NCBI GenBank assembly: GCA_049840935.1
Contig: JASGJA010000016.1
Span: 186,001 to 250,000 of the forward strand
Origin: Mesorhizobium_G sp049840935
Lineage (GTDB): Bacteria; Pseudomonadota; Alphaproteobacteria; Rhizobiales; Rhizobiaceae
Length of the DNA stretch: 64,000 nucleotides
Direction: 5' to 3'
Shown here one piece after another: positions 50,630 through 59,736 of this stretch. The position numbers and the translations under genes were made by a program. The notes beneath the pieces were generated by a model. That model had not been told where the DNA came from. It worked only from the letters and a program-made list of their open reading frames with translations, and ran no database searches. Each line of letters starts with the position of its first letter. Position 1 is the stretch's first letter.

Positions 50630-52143
50630 ATGTCTGATGGTATGACAGGGTTGAGGTTCTACAACACGCTGACACGGGCGAAGGAAGATTTCTCGCCGAT
50701 CGATGCCACCAATGTGCGCATGTATGTCTGCGGCCCGACGGTTTATGACTACGCCCACATTGGCAATGCGCGTCCGGTCATCGTATTCGACGTGTTGTTT
50801 CGCCTGCTGCGGCATGTCTATGGCAAGGAGCACGTGACCTATGTCCGCAACATCACGGACGTGGACGACAAGATCAACGCTCGCGCCGCGCGCGACTATC
50901 CCGATATGCCGCTCAACGAGGCGATCCGCCGCGTCACCGAAAAAACCAATGCGCAATTCCAGTCTGACGTGAAGTCGTTGGGTTGCCTTGAGCCGTCCAG
51001 CCAGCCGCGCGCCACGGAATACATTGATGAAATGCGGGCGCTGATCGAGCGTCTGGTGCAGAACGGTGTGGCCTATGTGGCGGAAGACCATGTCCTGTTT
51101 TCTCCATCGGAGATGAACAAGCGCAAAGGCGGCCCGCGCTACGGCGCGCTCTCGCGCCGTCCGCTGGACGATATGCTGGCGGGTGCACGCGTGGACGTGG
51201 CTTCATACAAACGTGACGAGATGGATTTCGTGCTATGGAAGCCGTCCAACCCCGGCGAACCGGGCTGGCCATCGCCTTCCGGCATAGCCGTTCAAGGTCG
51301 CCCCGGCTGGCATATCGAATGCTCGGCCATGTCGATGGCGAAGCTGCTTGAGCCGTTTGGCGGCGGGCTGCAATGTGACGACCCGTTAAAGAACACGTTC
51401 GATATTCACGCCGGTGGCATCGACCTGGTGTTTCCGCACCATGAAAACGAGATTGCGCAATCCTGCTGCGCGTTTGGCAATGAGCGAATGGCAAATCTCT
51501 GGATGCATAACGGCTTCTTGCAGGTCGAAGGCAAGAAGATGGCGAAGAGCGAAGGCAACTTCGTCACCATCCACGAATTGCTGGAGACAGAGCGCTTCGG
51601 TGGCCGCAAATGGCCCGGCGAAGTGCTGCGCCTTGCGATGCTCATGACGCATTATCGCGAGCCAATCGATTTCAGCCAGCGGCGGCTGGAAGAGGCGGAG
51701 AATATTATGGCATCGTTTCGACGTTGGGCGTTCGCCGAGGACGAACAGTTCTACACGGATTACAATTCCACCAAACCGGCAGATTCAGTACTTGATGCTC
51801 TTTCAGAAGACCTGAACACACCAGCCGCTATTCAAGCGTTGCAGCTCTTATCAACGAACTTCGCAATCGAGGTCTTCAACAAACGCCCGAACATCACCGT
51901 CGCCTCAGCGAATTCCGGCAGTCCTTGAGATTAGCTCGGAATTTGGGTGGAGGCGGATGTAAGTGCTGAACTAAGAACAATAGCTGAGAAGGAAAAAAAC
52001 GGCGCCTTTCGTTCATTCGCGAAAAGAATTGGGCTGAAGCCGACCGCATCCGTGATGAGCTTTTGGCGCAAGGCATCCAGCTCAAAGACGGAAAAGACCC
52101 CGCCACAGGCGAGCGCGTCACGACTTGGGAAATCAAGCGATGA
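50630..52143 (+). pseudogene. cysS: Cysteinyl-tRNA synthetase, frameshifted near the 3' end
   Basis: CysRS charges tRNA-Cys. The first 400 residues are intact: the zinc/HIGH region MYVCGPTVYDYAHIGNARP, GRPGWHIECSAMS, HHENEIAQS and the KMAKS loop (GKKMAKSEGNF). From about 51838 the reading moves through other frames: ALINELRNRGLQQTPEHHRR, then after about 51934 LGIWVEADVSAELRTIAE, and after the seven-A run at 51993-51999 REKNWAEADRIRDELLAQGI to the true stop TGA at 52141-52143. All parts belong to a normal CysRS C-terminus. Since the enzyme is normally essential and single-copy, sequencing error is likely. AGGGGAAA precedes the ATG. Confidence 0.9.
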
Positions 52144-52205
52144 GGCTGTGGCACGTCAGTCGGGCGAACTGTATGTAATACAAGGCGAATTGCGGAGGTT
52201 GTGCG

Positions 52206-52589
52206 ATGATTGACCATACCGGAATTGCAGTGGCGGATTTTGAGAGGTCCAAAATCTTCTACGACGCAGCGTTTGCGCCGCTCGGCATATCGCTGCTCTA
52301 CATGGTGCCAACCGAGTTTACGGGCGGCGTAAAGGCTGGCGGCTATGGGCGCGAGCGCCCGCAATTCTGGCTTCACGAGAAGGCAGAAAACGCGCCGGGC
52401 AGGCACTATGCGTTCACCGCACCAAACCGTGCGGCTATCGAGGCGTTCTACGCCGCTGCAATAGCAGCAGGCGGTAAGGATAATGGTGGGCCGGGCCTGC
52501 GCCCGCACTACCACCCCAATTATTACGGCGCGTTCGTCTTCGATCCAGATGGGAACAACATCGAAGCTGTTTGCCACACACCCGAATAG
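52206..52589 (+). CDS. VOC (glyoxalase/dioxygenase superfamily) protein
   Basis: A 127-residue protein with the betaalphabetabetabeta pattern of the VOC fold: IDHTGIAVADFERSKIFYDA with a metal-ligand histidine, GGYGRERPQFWLHEK, HYAFTAPNRAAIEAFYAAAI, YYGAFVFDPDGNNIEAVCH with the terminal Glu. It may be a glyoxalase-like or resistance protein; the substrate is unknown. It precedes the GFA gene by nine bases. Confidence 0.9.
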   Translation: MIDHTGIAVADFERSKIFYDAAFAPLGISLLYMVPTEFTGGVKAGGYGRERPQFWLHEKAENAPGRHYAFTAPNRAAIEAFYAAAIAAGGKDNGGPGLRPHYHPNYYGAFVFDPDGNNIEAVCHTPE

Positions 52590-52598
52590 GAGATCGCC

Positions 52599-53090
52599 GT
52601 GAGCCTCGACAATCAGCCGATCTATACAGGCGGATGCCAGTGCGGCGCAGTTCGTTTCCGCGTTGAAGGTGCGCTGGGCGAGGCGTCTGTCTGCCATTGC
52701 CGCATGTGCCAGAAGGCCAGCGGCAATTTTTACATGCCACTCGTTTCTGTCCGCGGCGAGCGTTTGGATTGGACGCGCGGCGAGCGCAAGCTTTTTCGCT
52801 CGTCAAATTTTGCGCATCGCGGTTTTTGCGAGGCTTGCGGCACGCCGCTCACCTACGAAGCGCCCGACGGCATGGCAATTTCGATTGGCGCGTTCGATCA
52901 TCCGGAGGAAGTCGCCCCGGTGGTCCAATGGGGCATCGAGGCCAAGCTGCCCTATGTCGATGATGTGCCGACCTTGCCGGGTCACGGCACGCTGGACGAT
53001 CAAGAAGCAGCCGATTTTATAAGCAATATCGTTTCGTATCAGCACCCGGATTACGATACGGAATCCTGGCCACCGGAGCAGAGTTCATGA
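52599..53090 (+). CDS. GFA family zinc-binding protein
   Basis: The 163-residue protein belongs to the GFA (glutathione-dependent formaldehyde-activating enzyme-like) family. The zinc cysteines are clear: GGCQCGAVRF, VCHCRMCQKASG and GFCEACGTPLTYE. Most members have no proven activity. The start is GTG with AGGAG before it. It overlaps the iminopeptidase gene by ATGA. Confidence 0.9.
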   Translation: MSLDNQPIYTGGCQCGAVRFRVEGALGEASVCHCRMCQKASGNFYMPLVSVRGERLDWTRGERKLFRSSNFAHRGFCEACGTPLTYEAPDGMAISIGAFDHPEEVAPVVQWGIEAKLPYVDDVPTLPGHGTLDDQEAADFISNIVSYQHPDYDTESWPPEQSS

Positions 53091-54046
53091 GCGAATTGCG
53101 CGGGCTTTATCCTGAAATTGAGCCGTTCGAGTCCGGCATGCTCGATGTAGGCGACGGACATCAAATCTATTGGGAACGCATCGGCACCAAGGGCGCGAAG
53201 CCGGCCGTATTCCTGCACGGCGGACCCGGCGGCACGATATCTCCGCGCCATCGTCGCCTGTTCGATCCGGCGCTCTACGATGTAATCCTGTTCGACCAGC
53301 GCGGATGCGGAAAGTCAACGCCCAACGCCTCTCTGGAAGCGAACACCACTTGGCACCTCGTGGACGACATCGAGCGCTTTCGCGAAATGATCGGCTGCGA
53401 AAAATGGCTCGTGTTTGGCGGCTCGTGGGGCTCCACCCTCGCACTTACCTATTCCGAAACGCACCCGAACCGCGTCAGCGAATTGATTGTACGCGGCATC
53501 TATACGCTGACCAAGGCAGAGCTTGATTGGTACTATCAGTTTGGCGTGTCGGAAATGTTCCCGGATAAGTGGGAGCGCTTCGTTTCGCCCATTCCGGAAG
53601 CCGAGCGCAGCGACATGATGGGCGCGTATCGCAAGCGCCTCGTCGGAACGGATCGCGCAAAGCAGATTGAGGCTGCGCGTGCATGGAGCCTGTGGGAAGG
53701 CGAGACGATCACGCTACTGCCGCAACCCGAAACAAGCGGTCAGTTCGAGGTCGACGACTATGCGCTGGCCTTCGCGCGAATCGAAAATCATTATTTCGTC
53801 CACGCCGGATGGCTGGAGGAGGGGCAATTGCTGCGTGACGCACATAAGCTGCACGGCATTCCTGGTGTCATCGTGCATGGCCGCTACGACATGCCATGCC
53901 CTGCAAAATATGCGTGGCTGTTGCACAAAGCTTGGCCTGAAGCGGAGTTTCATCTGATCGAAGGCGCGGGCCACGCCTATTCGGAGCCGGACATTCTCGA
54001 CCGGTTAATCCGCTCGACGGACAAATTCGCGGGGAAGCCAGCGTGA
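53087..54046 (+). CDS. pip: Proline iminopeptidase
   Basis: Pip removes N-terminal proline from peptides. The 319-residue alpha/beta hydrolase has the family motifs LHGGPGGTISPRHRRLFDPA, LFDQRGCGKSTP and the nucleophile elbow VFGGSWGSTLALTYSE, with the catalytic Asp and His near VHGRYDMPCPAKY and EGAGHAYSEPD. It overlaps the GFA and cimA genes by four bases each, forming a compact rightward run. Confidence 0.93.
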   Translation: MSELRGLYPEIEPFESGMLDVGDGHQIYWERIGTKGAKPAVFLHGGPGGTISPRHRRLFDPALYDVILFDQRGCGKSTPNASLEANTTWHLVDDIERFREMIGCEKWLVFGGSWGSTLALTYSETHPNRVSELIVRGIYTLTKAELDWYYQFGVSEMFPDKWERFVSPIPEAERSDMMGAYRKRLVGTDRAKQIEAARAWSLWEGETITLLPQPETSGQFEVDDYALAFARIENHYFVHAGWLEEGQLLRDAHKLHGIPGVIVHGRYDMPCPAKYAWLLHKAWPEAEFHLIEGAGHAYSEPDILDRLIRSTDKFAGKPA

Positions 54047-55661
54047 GCAAGCAACGCATTTATCTGTTCGACACGACTTTGCGCGACGGCCAGCAGACAC
54101 CGGGCGTCGATTTTTCCGTTGAGGACAAAATCGCCATTGCGCGGCTTTTGGACGAGTTTGGCATCGATTATGTCGAGGGCGGCTATCCGGGCGCCAATCC
54201 CACCGACGACGCATTTTTCGACCGCAAGCGCACCAAAGACGCGCGATTCGTGGCCTTTGGCATGACGAAGCGCGCTGGCGTGTCCGCGTCCAATGATCCC
54301 GGCCTTACCGCGCTTGTGCGTTCAAACAGCGATGCAATTTGCTTCGTTGCGAAGAGTTGGGACTACCACGTGCAAGTCGCGCTCGGCTGCACCAATGAGG
54401 AAAATCTCGAAATCCATCCGCGCTTCCGTCGAGGCCGCCGTCGCGGCTGGCAAAGAAGCCATGGTTGATTGCGAGCACTTCTTCGACGGCTTCAAGGCCA
54501 ATCCGGACTATGCCATCGCCTGCGCCCGCACCGCCTTGGAGGCTGGCGCGCGTTGGGTCGTGCTGTGCGATACGAATGGCGGCACGCTGCCATCCGAAAT
54601 CAAAACCATCGTCGCTCAAGTTATCGCCTCCGGCATACAAGGCGAAAACCTTGGCATCCACGCGCATGACGATACGGGGCAGGCCGTCGCCAATTCACTG
54701 GCTGCAATTGAAGCTGGTGTTCGTCAGGTTCAAGGAACGTTGAACGGCATTGGCGAGCGCTGCGGCAACGCGAATCTCATCTCGATTATCCCAGACTCTG
54801 ACCCTCAAGCCTGCTTTTGCCGAACGTTTCCAGACTGGCGTTTCGCCAGAACAACTCGGCGGAATATCCCGGCTGTCGCGCGCGTTTGACGAACTGCTGA
54901 ACCGCGCACCGGAGGCGCAAGCGCCTTATGTCGGCACATCGGCATTCGCCACCAAAGCAGGCATTCATGCCTCCGCGATCGCGAAGGAGCCGCAGACCTA
55001 CGAGCATGTGCCGCCGGAAACGGTTGGCAATCGCCGCAAGGTCATGGTGTCGGATCAAGGCGGCAAAGCGAATTTCATCGCTGAACTCAAACGTCGCGGC
55101 ATTGACGTACCGCGCGACGACAGCCGCCTCAACTCACTCATTGCGGTTGTGAAGGAGCGTGAAGCAACCGGCTATGCTTATGAGGGCGCGGATGCCAGCT
55201 TTGAACTGCTGGCGCGCCGGATGCTGCACACAGTGCCGGACTTTTTCGATGTCATCAGCTTCCGCTGCATTGTCGAACGTCGTTTCGATGCCAATGGCAA
55301 CATAAAGACCGTCTCGGAAGCCATCGTGAAAGTGTCTGTCGATGGAGACGAGCGCATGTCAGTCGCCGAAGGTCACGGCCCGGTCAACGCGCTGGACCTC
55401 GCGCTGCGCAAAGACCTTGGCCGCTATCAGCACGAATTGCGTGATCTGCAACTGGCCGACTATAAGGTGCGCATCCTGAATGGCGGCACAGAAGCCATAA
55501 CGCGCGTTCTGATAAAATCGCGGGATTCCACCGGCGCTCGCTGGTGGACGGTTGGCGTATCGGACAACATCATCGATGCCTCGTTTCAGGCATTGATGGA
55601 TTCGATCATCTACAAGCTGATGAAAAATCGCGAGCTTGCGGGGCTTGTGGCGGCGGAGTAA
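54043..55661 (+). pseudogene. cimA: Citramalate synthase, two frameshifts
   Basis: CimA joins pyruvate and acetyl-CoA to citramalate for threonine-independent isoleucine synthesis. It starts GTG at 54043 with YLFDTTLRDGQQTPGVDFS. GCTNEENLE is followed by a frame change at AAA 54410-54412 (one A too many) to SIRASVEAAVAAGKEAMVDC, EHFFDGFKANPDYA and HAHDDTGQAVANSLAA. A second change near 54794 (one G too many) leads to LTLKPAFAERFQTGVSPEQ and AGIHASAIAKEPQTYEHV, ending with the C-terminal LeuA-dimer domain (SFRCIVERRFDANGN, GARWWTVGVSDNIIDASFQA). Corrected, it is a normal full-length CimA of about 540 residues. Confidence 0.87.
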
Positions 55662-55742
55662 GCGCATTCATCACTAAAACCATATGCAATCATCAGAACT
55701 TTGCGATGGTTTTGTGCGTTTCGCTCGCGCATAGCCAAAGGC

Positions 55743-56666
55743 ATGACCAGTATGACTACGCCTGTTGACACCACCCCAGAGGCGGACAGTGGAGCGAGGC
55801 GCGGTTTTGCGCTTGCGCTTTCGGCTTACCTTCTGTGGGGTTTGCTGCCCTTTTACATGAAAGCGGTGCAGTATCTGCCGTTGCTGGAAGTCATTGCGCA
55901 CCGCATTGTCTGGTCTGTCCCGATTGCGGGAGCCGTCCTTGTTTGGATGGGTCGCACCGCGGATTTCAAGATTGCGTTGCGCACGCCGCGCATGTTGGCG
56001 ATGGCTGCACTCACGGCCTGCCTCATCACCGTCAACTGGAGCATCTATGTCTGGGCCATTGCGGTAGATCGTACCGTCGAGGCGGCACTCGGTTATTACA
56101 TCAATCCGCTGGTCAATGTCGTTGTCGGTGCCGCCTTGTTGGGCGAGCGTCTCGGGCGGTTGCAAATCGTTGCGGTCGCGCTGGCTGCTGTTGCCGTTGC
56201 GATTCTCACAATAGAGCAGGGCATCCTGCCGTGGGTATCGCTGGCGCTTGCGTTTTCATTCGCGGCTTATGGCTTTTTCCGAAAAACTCTACCTATCGGC
56301 CCAAGTCAGGGTTTTCTGCTTGAAATCCTGATTCTGTCCGTTCCGGCGCTTGGCTATATTTTCTGGCTACAAGCAACCGGGCAGGGGCATTTCCTCACCG
56401 GTTCGATGGATAACACGTTGCTGCTGATCGGTTGCGGCCCTGTCACGGCGGTTCCACTGCTGCTGTTTGCTTTCGGTGCGCGCCTGCTCAAGCTTTCGAC
56501 CATCGAAATCATGCAATACATTGCTCCAACAATGGTTTTCCTCATCGCGGTCTTTATATTCCATGAGCCGTTTGGCACAGCTCAGGCAATAGCATTCGCT
56601 CTCATCTGGTCGGCGCTGGCGCTCTACACATTCGCTATGTTCCAGAACCGCGTACGGAAAGACTGA
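55743..56666 (+). CDS. rarD: RarD/EamA-family permease
   Basis: The product of about 307 residues is an EamA-type membrane protein with ten hydrophobic segments, annotated RarD in many genomes (chloramphenicol-sensitive protein). It starts after a soluble tail with ALALSAYLLWGLLPFYMKAV, then EVIAHRIVWSVPIAG, WAIAVDRTVEAALGYYINPL and VGAALLGERLGRLQIVAVAL. Two adjacent ATG codons (55743, 55752) are possible. It exports an unknown small molecule. It overlaps the GST gene by one base (TGATG). Confidence 0.88.
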   Translation: MTSMTTPVDTTPEADSGARRGFALALSAYLLWGLLPFYMKAVQYLPLLEVIAHRIVWSVPIAGAVLVWMGRTADFKIALRTPRMLAMAALTACLITVNWSIYVWAIAVDRTVEAALGYYINPLVNVVVGAALLGERLGRLQIVAVALAAVAVAILTIEQGILPWVSLALAFSFAAYGFFRKTLPIGPSQGFLLEILILSVPALGYIFWLQATGQGHFLTGSMDNTLLLIGCGPVTAVPLLLFAFGARLLKLSTIEIMQYIAPTMVFLIAVFIFHEPFGTAQAIAFALIWSALALYTFAMFQNRVRKD

Positions 56667-57352
56667 TGTACACGCTGCACATCGCCAACAAGAACTATTC
56701 GTCATGGTCGCTGCGCCCCTGGGTGCTAATGCGTACGCTCGACATTCCGTTTGAGGAGCATCAGGTTCCGTTCCCGACGGCCCCCAGCTTCGAACTTTAC
56801 CGTTCGTTTTCGCCAAGCGGTCGCGTGCCATGCCTCACTGATAATGGTCGCGCTGTCTGGGATTCGCTTGCAATCGCGGAATATCTGGCCGACCGACACT
56901 CTACTGTGTGGCCCGCAGATGCAGATGCAAAAGCGTGGGCGCGCTGCGCCGCCGCTGAAATGCATTCCAGTTTCACGTCGCTGCGCAACGATTGCACGAT
57001 GAATTGCGGCTTGCGTATCACGCCGCATCCGTTTTCAGAGGCGTTGCGTAATGATCTATTCCGGCTGAATGATCTTTGGAACGACGGCTTGGCTCGTTTC
57101 GGTGGACCGTGGCTCGCAGGCAAGAGCTTTACCGCTGTCGATGCGTTTTTCGCACCCGTTGCGTTTCGCACGCAAACCTATGGGCTTGAGTTCGAAGGCG
57201 CAGCTTCCAGTTATCCGCAACGCCTTCTGGATTTGCCTGCAATGCGTGAGTGGTATGACGCCGGACTGGCCGAGACTTGGCGCGAGCCAAACCACGAAGC
57301 CGAAGCGCTTGCGGCTGGAACCGTCACCGCCGATCTTCGCGCTACGGCCTGA
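56666..57352 (+). CDS. Glutathione S-transferase family protein
   Basis: The 228-residue protein has a thioredoxin-like N-terminal domain (YTLHIANKNYSSWSLRPWVL, with Ser in SSWS in the active-site loop) and SPSGRVPCLTDNGRAVWDSL, the cis-Pro and glutathione-binding motif. The C-terminal helical domain is present. It may detoxify electrophiles or act in a catabolic step; the substrate is unknown. Its stop touches the convergent LOG gene stop with no gap. Confidence 0.9.
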   Translation: MYTLHIANKNYSSWSLRPWVLMRTLDIPFEEHQVPFPTAPSFELYRSFSPSGRVPCLTDNGRAVWDSLAIAEYLADRHSTVWPADADAKAWARCAAAEMHSSFTSLRNDCTMNCGLRITPHPFSEALRNDLFRLNDLWNDGLARFGGPWLAGKSFTAVDAFFAPVAFRTQTYGLEFEGAASSYPQRLLDLPAMREWYDAGLAETWREPNHEAEALAAGTVTADLRATA

Positions 57353-57964
57353 TTACATCTTGCCGATCACGGCCTCGACACCTTCGGACGGCGTCGTATC
57401 CTCTGCAGCAGCGGTCAATATCGCAGGCACGATTGCGCGCGCATCGTCCACCACAAGCGGCGTTACCAGATGCCGCGTGTGCACGAACCCTTCCTCGCGC
57501 ATGTGATCGAGCAGGGCGAGCATCGGATTCCAGAAGCCATTGATGTTCGCGAAGACGATTGGCTTGCGATGGTGCCCAAGCTGCGCCCAGGTCATGATCT
57601 CCACAATTTCTTCCAGCGTGCCTATGCCACCTGGCAGCGCAACAAACGCATCCGACCGCTCGAACATGATGTGTTTGCGCTGATGCATTGTGTCCACGAT
57701 GATGGATTCATCGAGGTTGGCCAGCGCCCCCTCATTCGCTTCCTTGTTCATCAGAAAGCGCGGGATGATACCTGTCACCTTGCCGCCCCCGCGCCGCGTC
57801 GCGTCGGAAACAGCGCCCATAATGCCTTTCGCGCCGCCGCCATAGACGAGACGCAAACCGGCACCGGCAATTGCCGCGCCCATGGTTCTGCCCGCTTCCA
57901 TGTAGATTTCGTCGCGACCGGGAGATGAACCGCAATACACGCAAATCGATCGAATCTTGTTCAT
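57353..57964 (-). CDS. LOG/TIGR00730 family protein (putative cytokinin riboside phosphohydrolase)
   Basis: A 203-residue Rossmann-fold protein with the family motifs CVYCGSSPGRDEIY, YGGGAKGIMGAVSDA, TMHQRKHIMFERSDAFVALP and the signature PGGIGTLEEI. The family includes plant LOG enzymes that release free cytokinin and bacterial nucleoside 5'-monophosphate phosphoribohydrolases. I chose the ATG at 57964; an earlier in-frame start (58000) is weaker. It diverges from the LysM gene. Confidence 0.9.
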   Translation of the reverse strand: MNKIRSICVYCGSSPGRDEIYMEAGRTMGAAIAGAGLRLVYGGGAKGIMGAVSDATRRGGGKVTGIIPRFLMNKEANEGALANLDESIIVDTMHQRKHIMFERSDAFVALPGGIGTLEEIVEIMTWAQLGHHRKPIVFANINGFWNPMLALLDHMREEGFVHTRHLVTPLVVDDARAIVPAILTAAAEDTTPSEGVEAVIGKM

Positions 57965-58088
57965 GGCCACGATAGGCAATGCCAATCGCCTTTTGGTCAA
58001 GGTTCTTTCGTGTCGCTACCCTTATGGTTTTGTTGATGCGGCTATCAAAACGGTCTAGACAAAGCATGTATTTTGGGGACTCGGGACA

Positions 58089-59634
58089 ATGGCGGTCACT
58101 CCGCTTCGAACGCTGCTATTTCTTGGCGGGGCCACTGTGGCAGCCGTCGGCACCGCATTTTACACCGGCGCGCTGGATCCGCTGCTCGGCACGCAGGTAG
58201 CTGCGCCGCCTGCAGGAGGTCGCCAAAGCGCCACCTCCCGCCGCCGAACCAGCCAAGCAGGACGCGCCAAAAACTGAGACACCAGCGGCTGAAGCGGCCA
58301 AGCAACCGGAACAGCAGGCGGCCATATCGCCTTCGCCGGAAGCCGCACCAAAGCCGGAACAGGCGCCTGCCGCCGCACAAGCCGAACCTCTGTCGCCAAG
58401 CTTTGATATTCTTCGCGTTGAGCCGGACGGCTCCATCGTCATCGCCGGCAAAGCCGCGCCGAGTGCAGAAGTCGAAATCCTGTCCGGCTCTAAAGTGTTG
58501 GGCAAAGTCATGGCAACCGCGGAAGGCGATTTTGCTGCCGCGCTCGATGAACCGCTCAAGCCGGGAGACTATCAGATCGTGCTGCGCTCTACGACAACCT
58601 CGCGCGTTGTCGCTAACTCGAAAGAGACAGCAGTCGTTTCCATACCTGAAACCAAGGATGGTCAGGTTCTTGCGCTTGTCGAGCAGCCGGGTGCGCCCAG
58701 CCGCCTGATTACCAAGCCCGAAGTAGCTGCGCCCAAGGCTCAGGCTCTAGCCGAGCAACCCGCTGCGCAGCCTGCTGCGCCCGCCCAAAGCCAAACCGCC
58801 GCTGCGCAACCCACTCCCGCTGCGCCCGCTGAAAAAGCAGCGCGCCCTGCGCCTGCTGCGAATGTTGCTGTAGACGCTGTCGAGATAGAAGGCCGCAAGG
58901 TTTTCGTCGCCGGTTCAAGCGAACCCGGCAAAACGGTCCGCATTTATGCGAACGAGATTTTGCTTGGCGATGCGAAGACTTCGCCGGAAGGTCGATTCCT
59001 GATCGAAACCGAGAAAGATTTGCCGGTCGGTGATTATGTCGTCCGTGCGGACGTTCTCGGACCTGATGGCGCAAAAGTAATCGCGCGCGCCGCTGTTCCA
59101 TTCACGCGCGAACCCGGCGAAAACATCTCCGCTGTCGCTCCGCAAGAACCAGCACAGCCGCCAGTAACGCCAGCCGAGCCGCAGGCGGCACCTGCAACTC
59201 CGTCGCAGGACACGGCATCCGCACAGCAGCCTGCTGCGCCTCAGTCGCAAGCGAAGCCATCCACCGAGCAACCAAGCGCAACCACGCAACCAGAAACGCC
59301 TGCCGTCACCACAACACCAAGCGCGCCAACGCCGAGCAAGGAGCAGCCTGAACAGCAAGCTGCCGCGCCAGAAGGCTCCGAACTTGCGCCGAAGCTGAAA
59401 CCTGTCGATGGTTCCGTGATCATTCGGCGCGGCGATTCGCTCTGGCGCATTTCTAAGCGCGTTTATGGTCGCGGTGTACGTTACTCAACCATCTATCTGG
59501 CCAATCAGGAACAGATCAAAGACCCAGATATGATCTGGCCGGGGCAGACATTCCGTGTACCTGACAAGACGGAGCAGGGCGAAAAGGCTGACATGGACGC
59601 AATCCAGAAACAGTCGCCCGCTACGGTTCAATAA
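58089..59634 (+). pseudogene. LysM-domain envelope protein, one frameshift
   Basis: The N-terminal 37 residues (TPLRTLLFLGGATVAAVGTA) form a signal or membrane anchor. The frame changes near 58200, after which a long protein continues: a Pro/Ala/Gln-rich linker, a first domain (PSFDILRVEPDGSIVIAGKA), a second similar domain (VEIEGRKVFVAGSSEPGKTV, RIYANEILLGDAKT), another Pro/Ala/Gln linker, and a C-terminal LysM motif (VIIRRGDSLWRISKRVYGRG and IYLANQEQIKDPDMIWPGQT). LysM binds peptidoglycan. Corrected length is about 515 residues. Rhizobiales carry such linker-LysM proteins near Atm1-type genes; its task in the envelope is not known. Confidence 0.82.
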
Positions 59635-59736
59635 CAGCATTCTTGCAGGCCAGATCGTCATTAGCCTTCAAAAATCATACCTCAGCGCATAAATAGTGCG
59701 CCGGGCACATATGCGCGCCGAAAGAATTCCGCGCGC

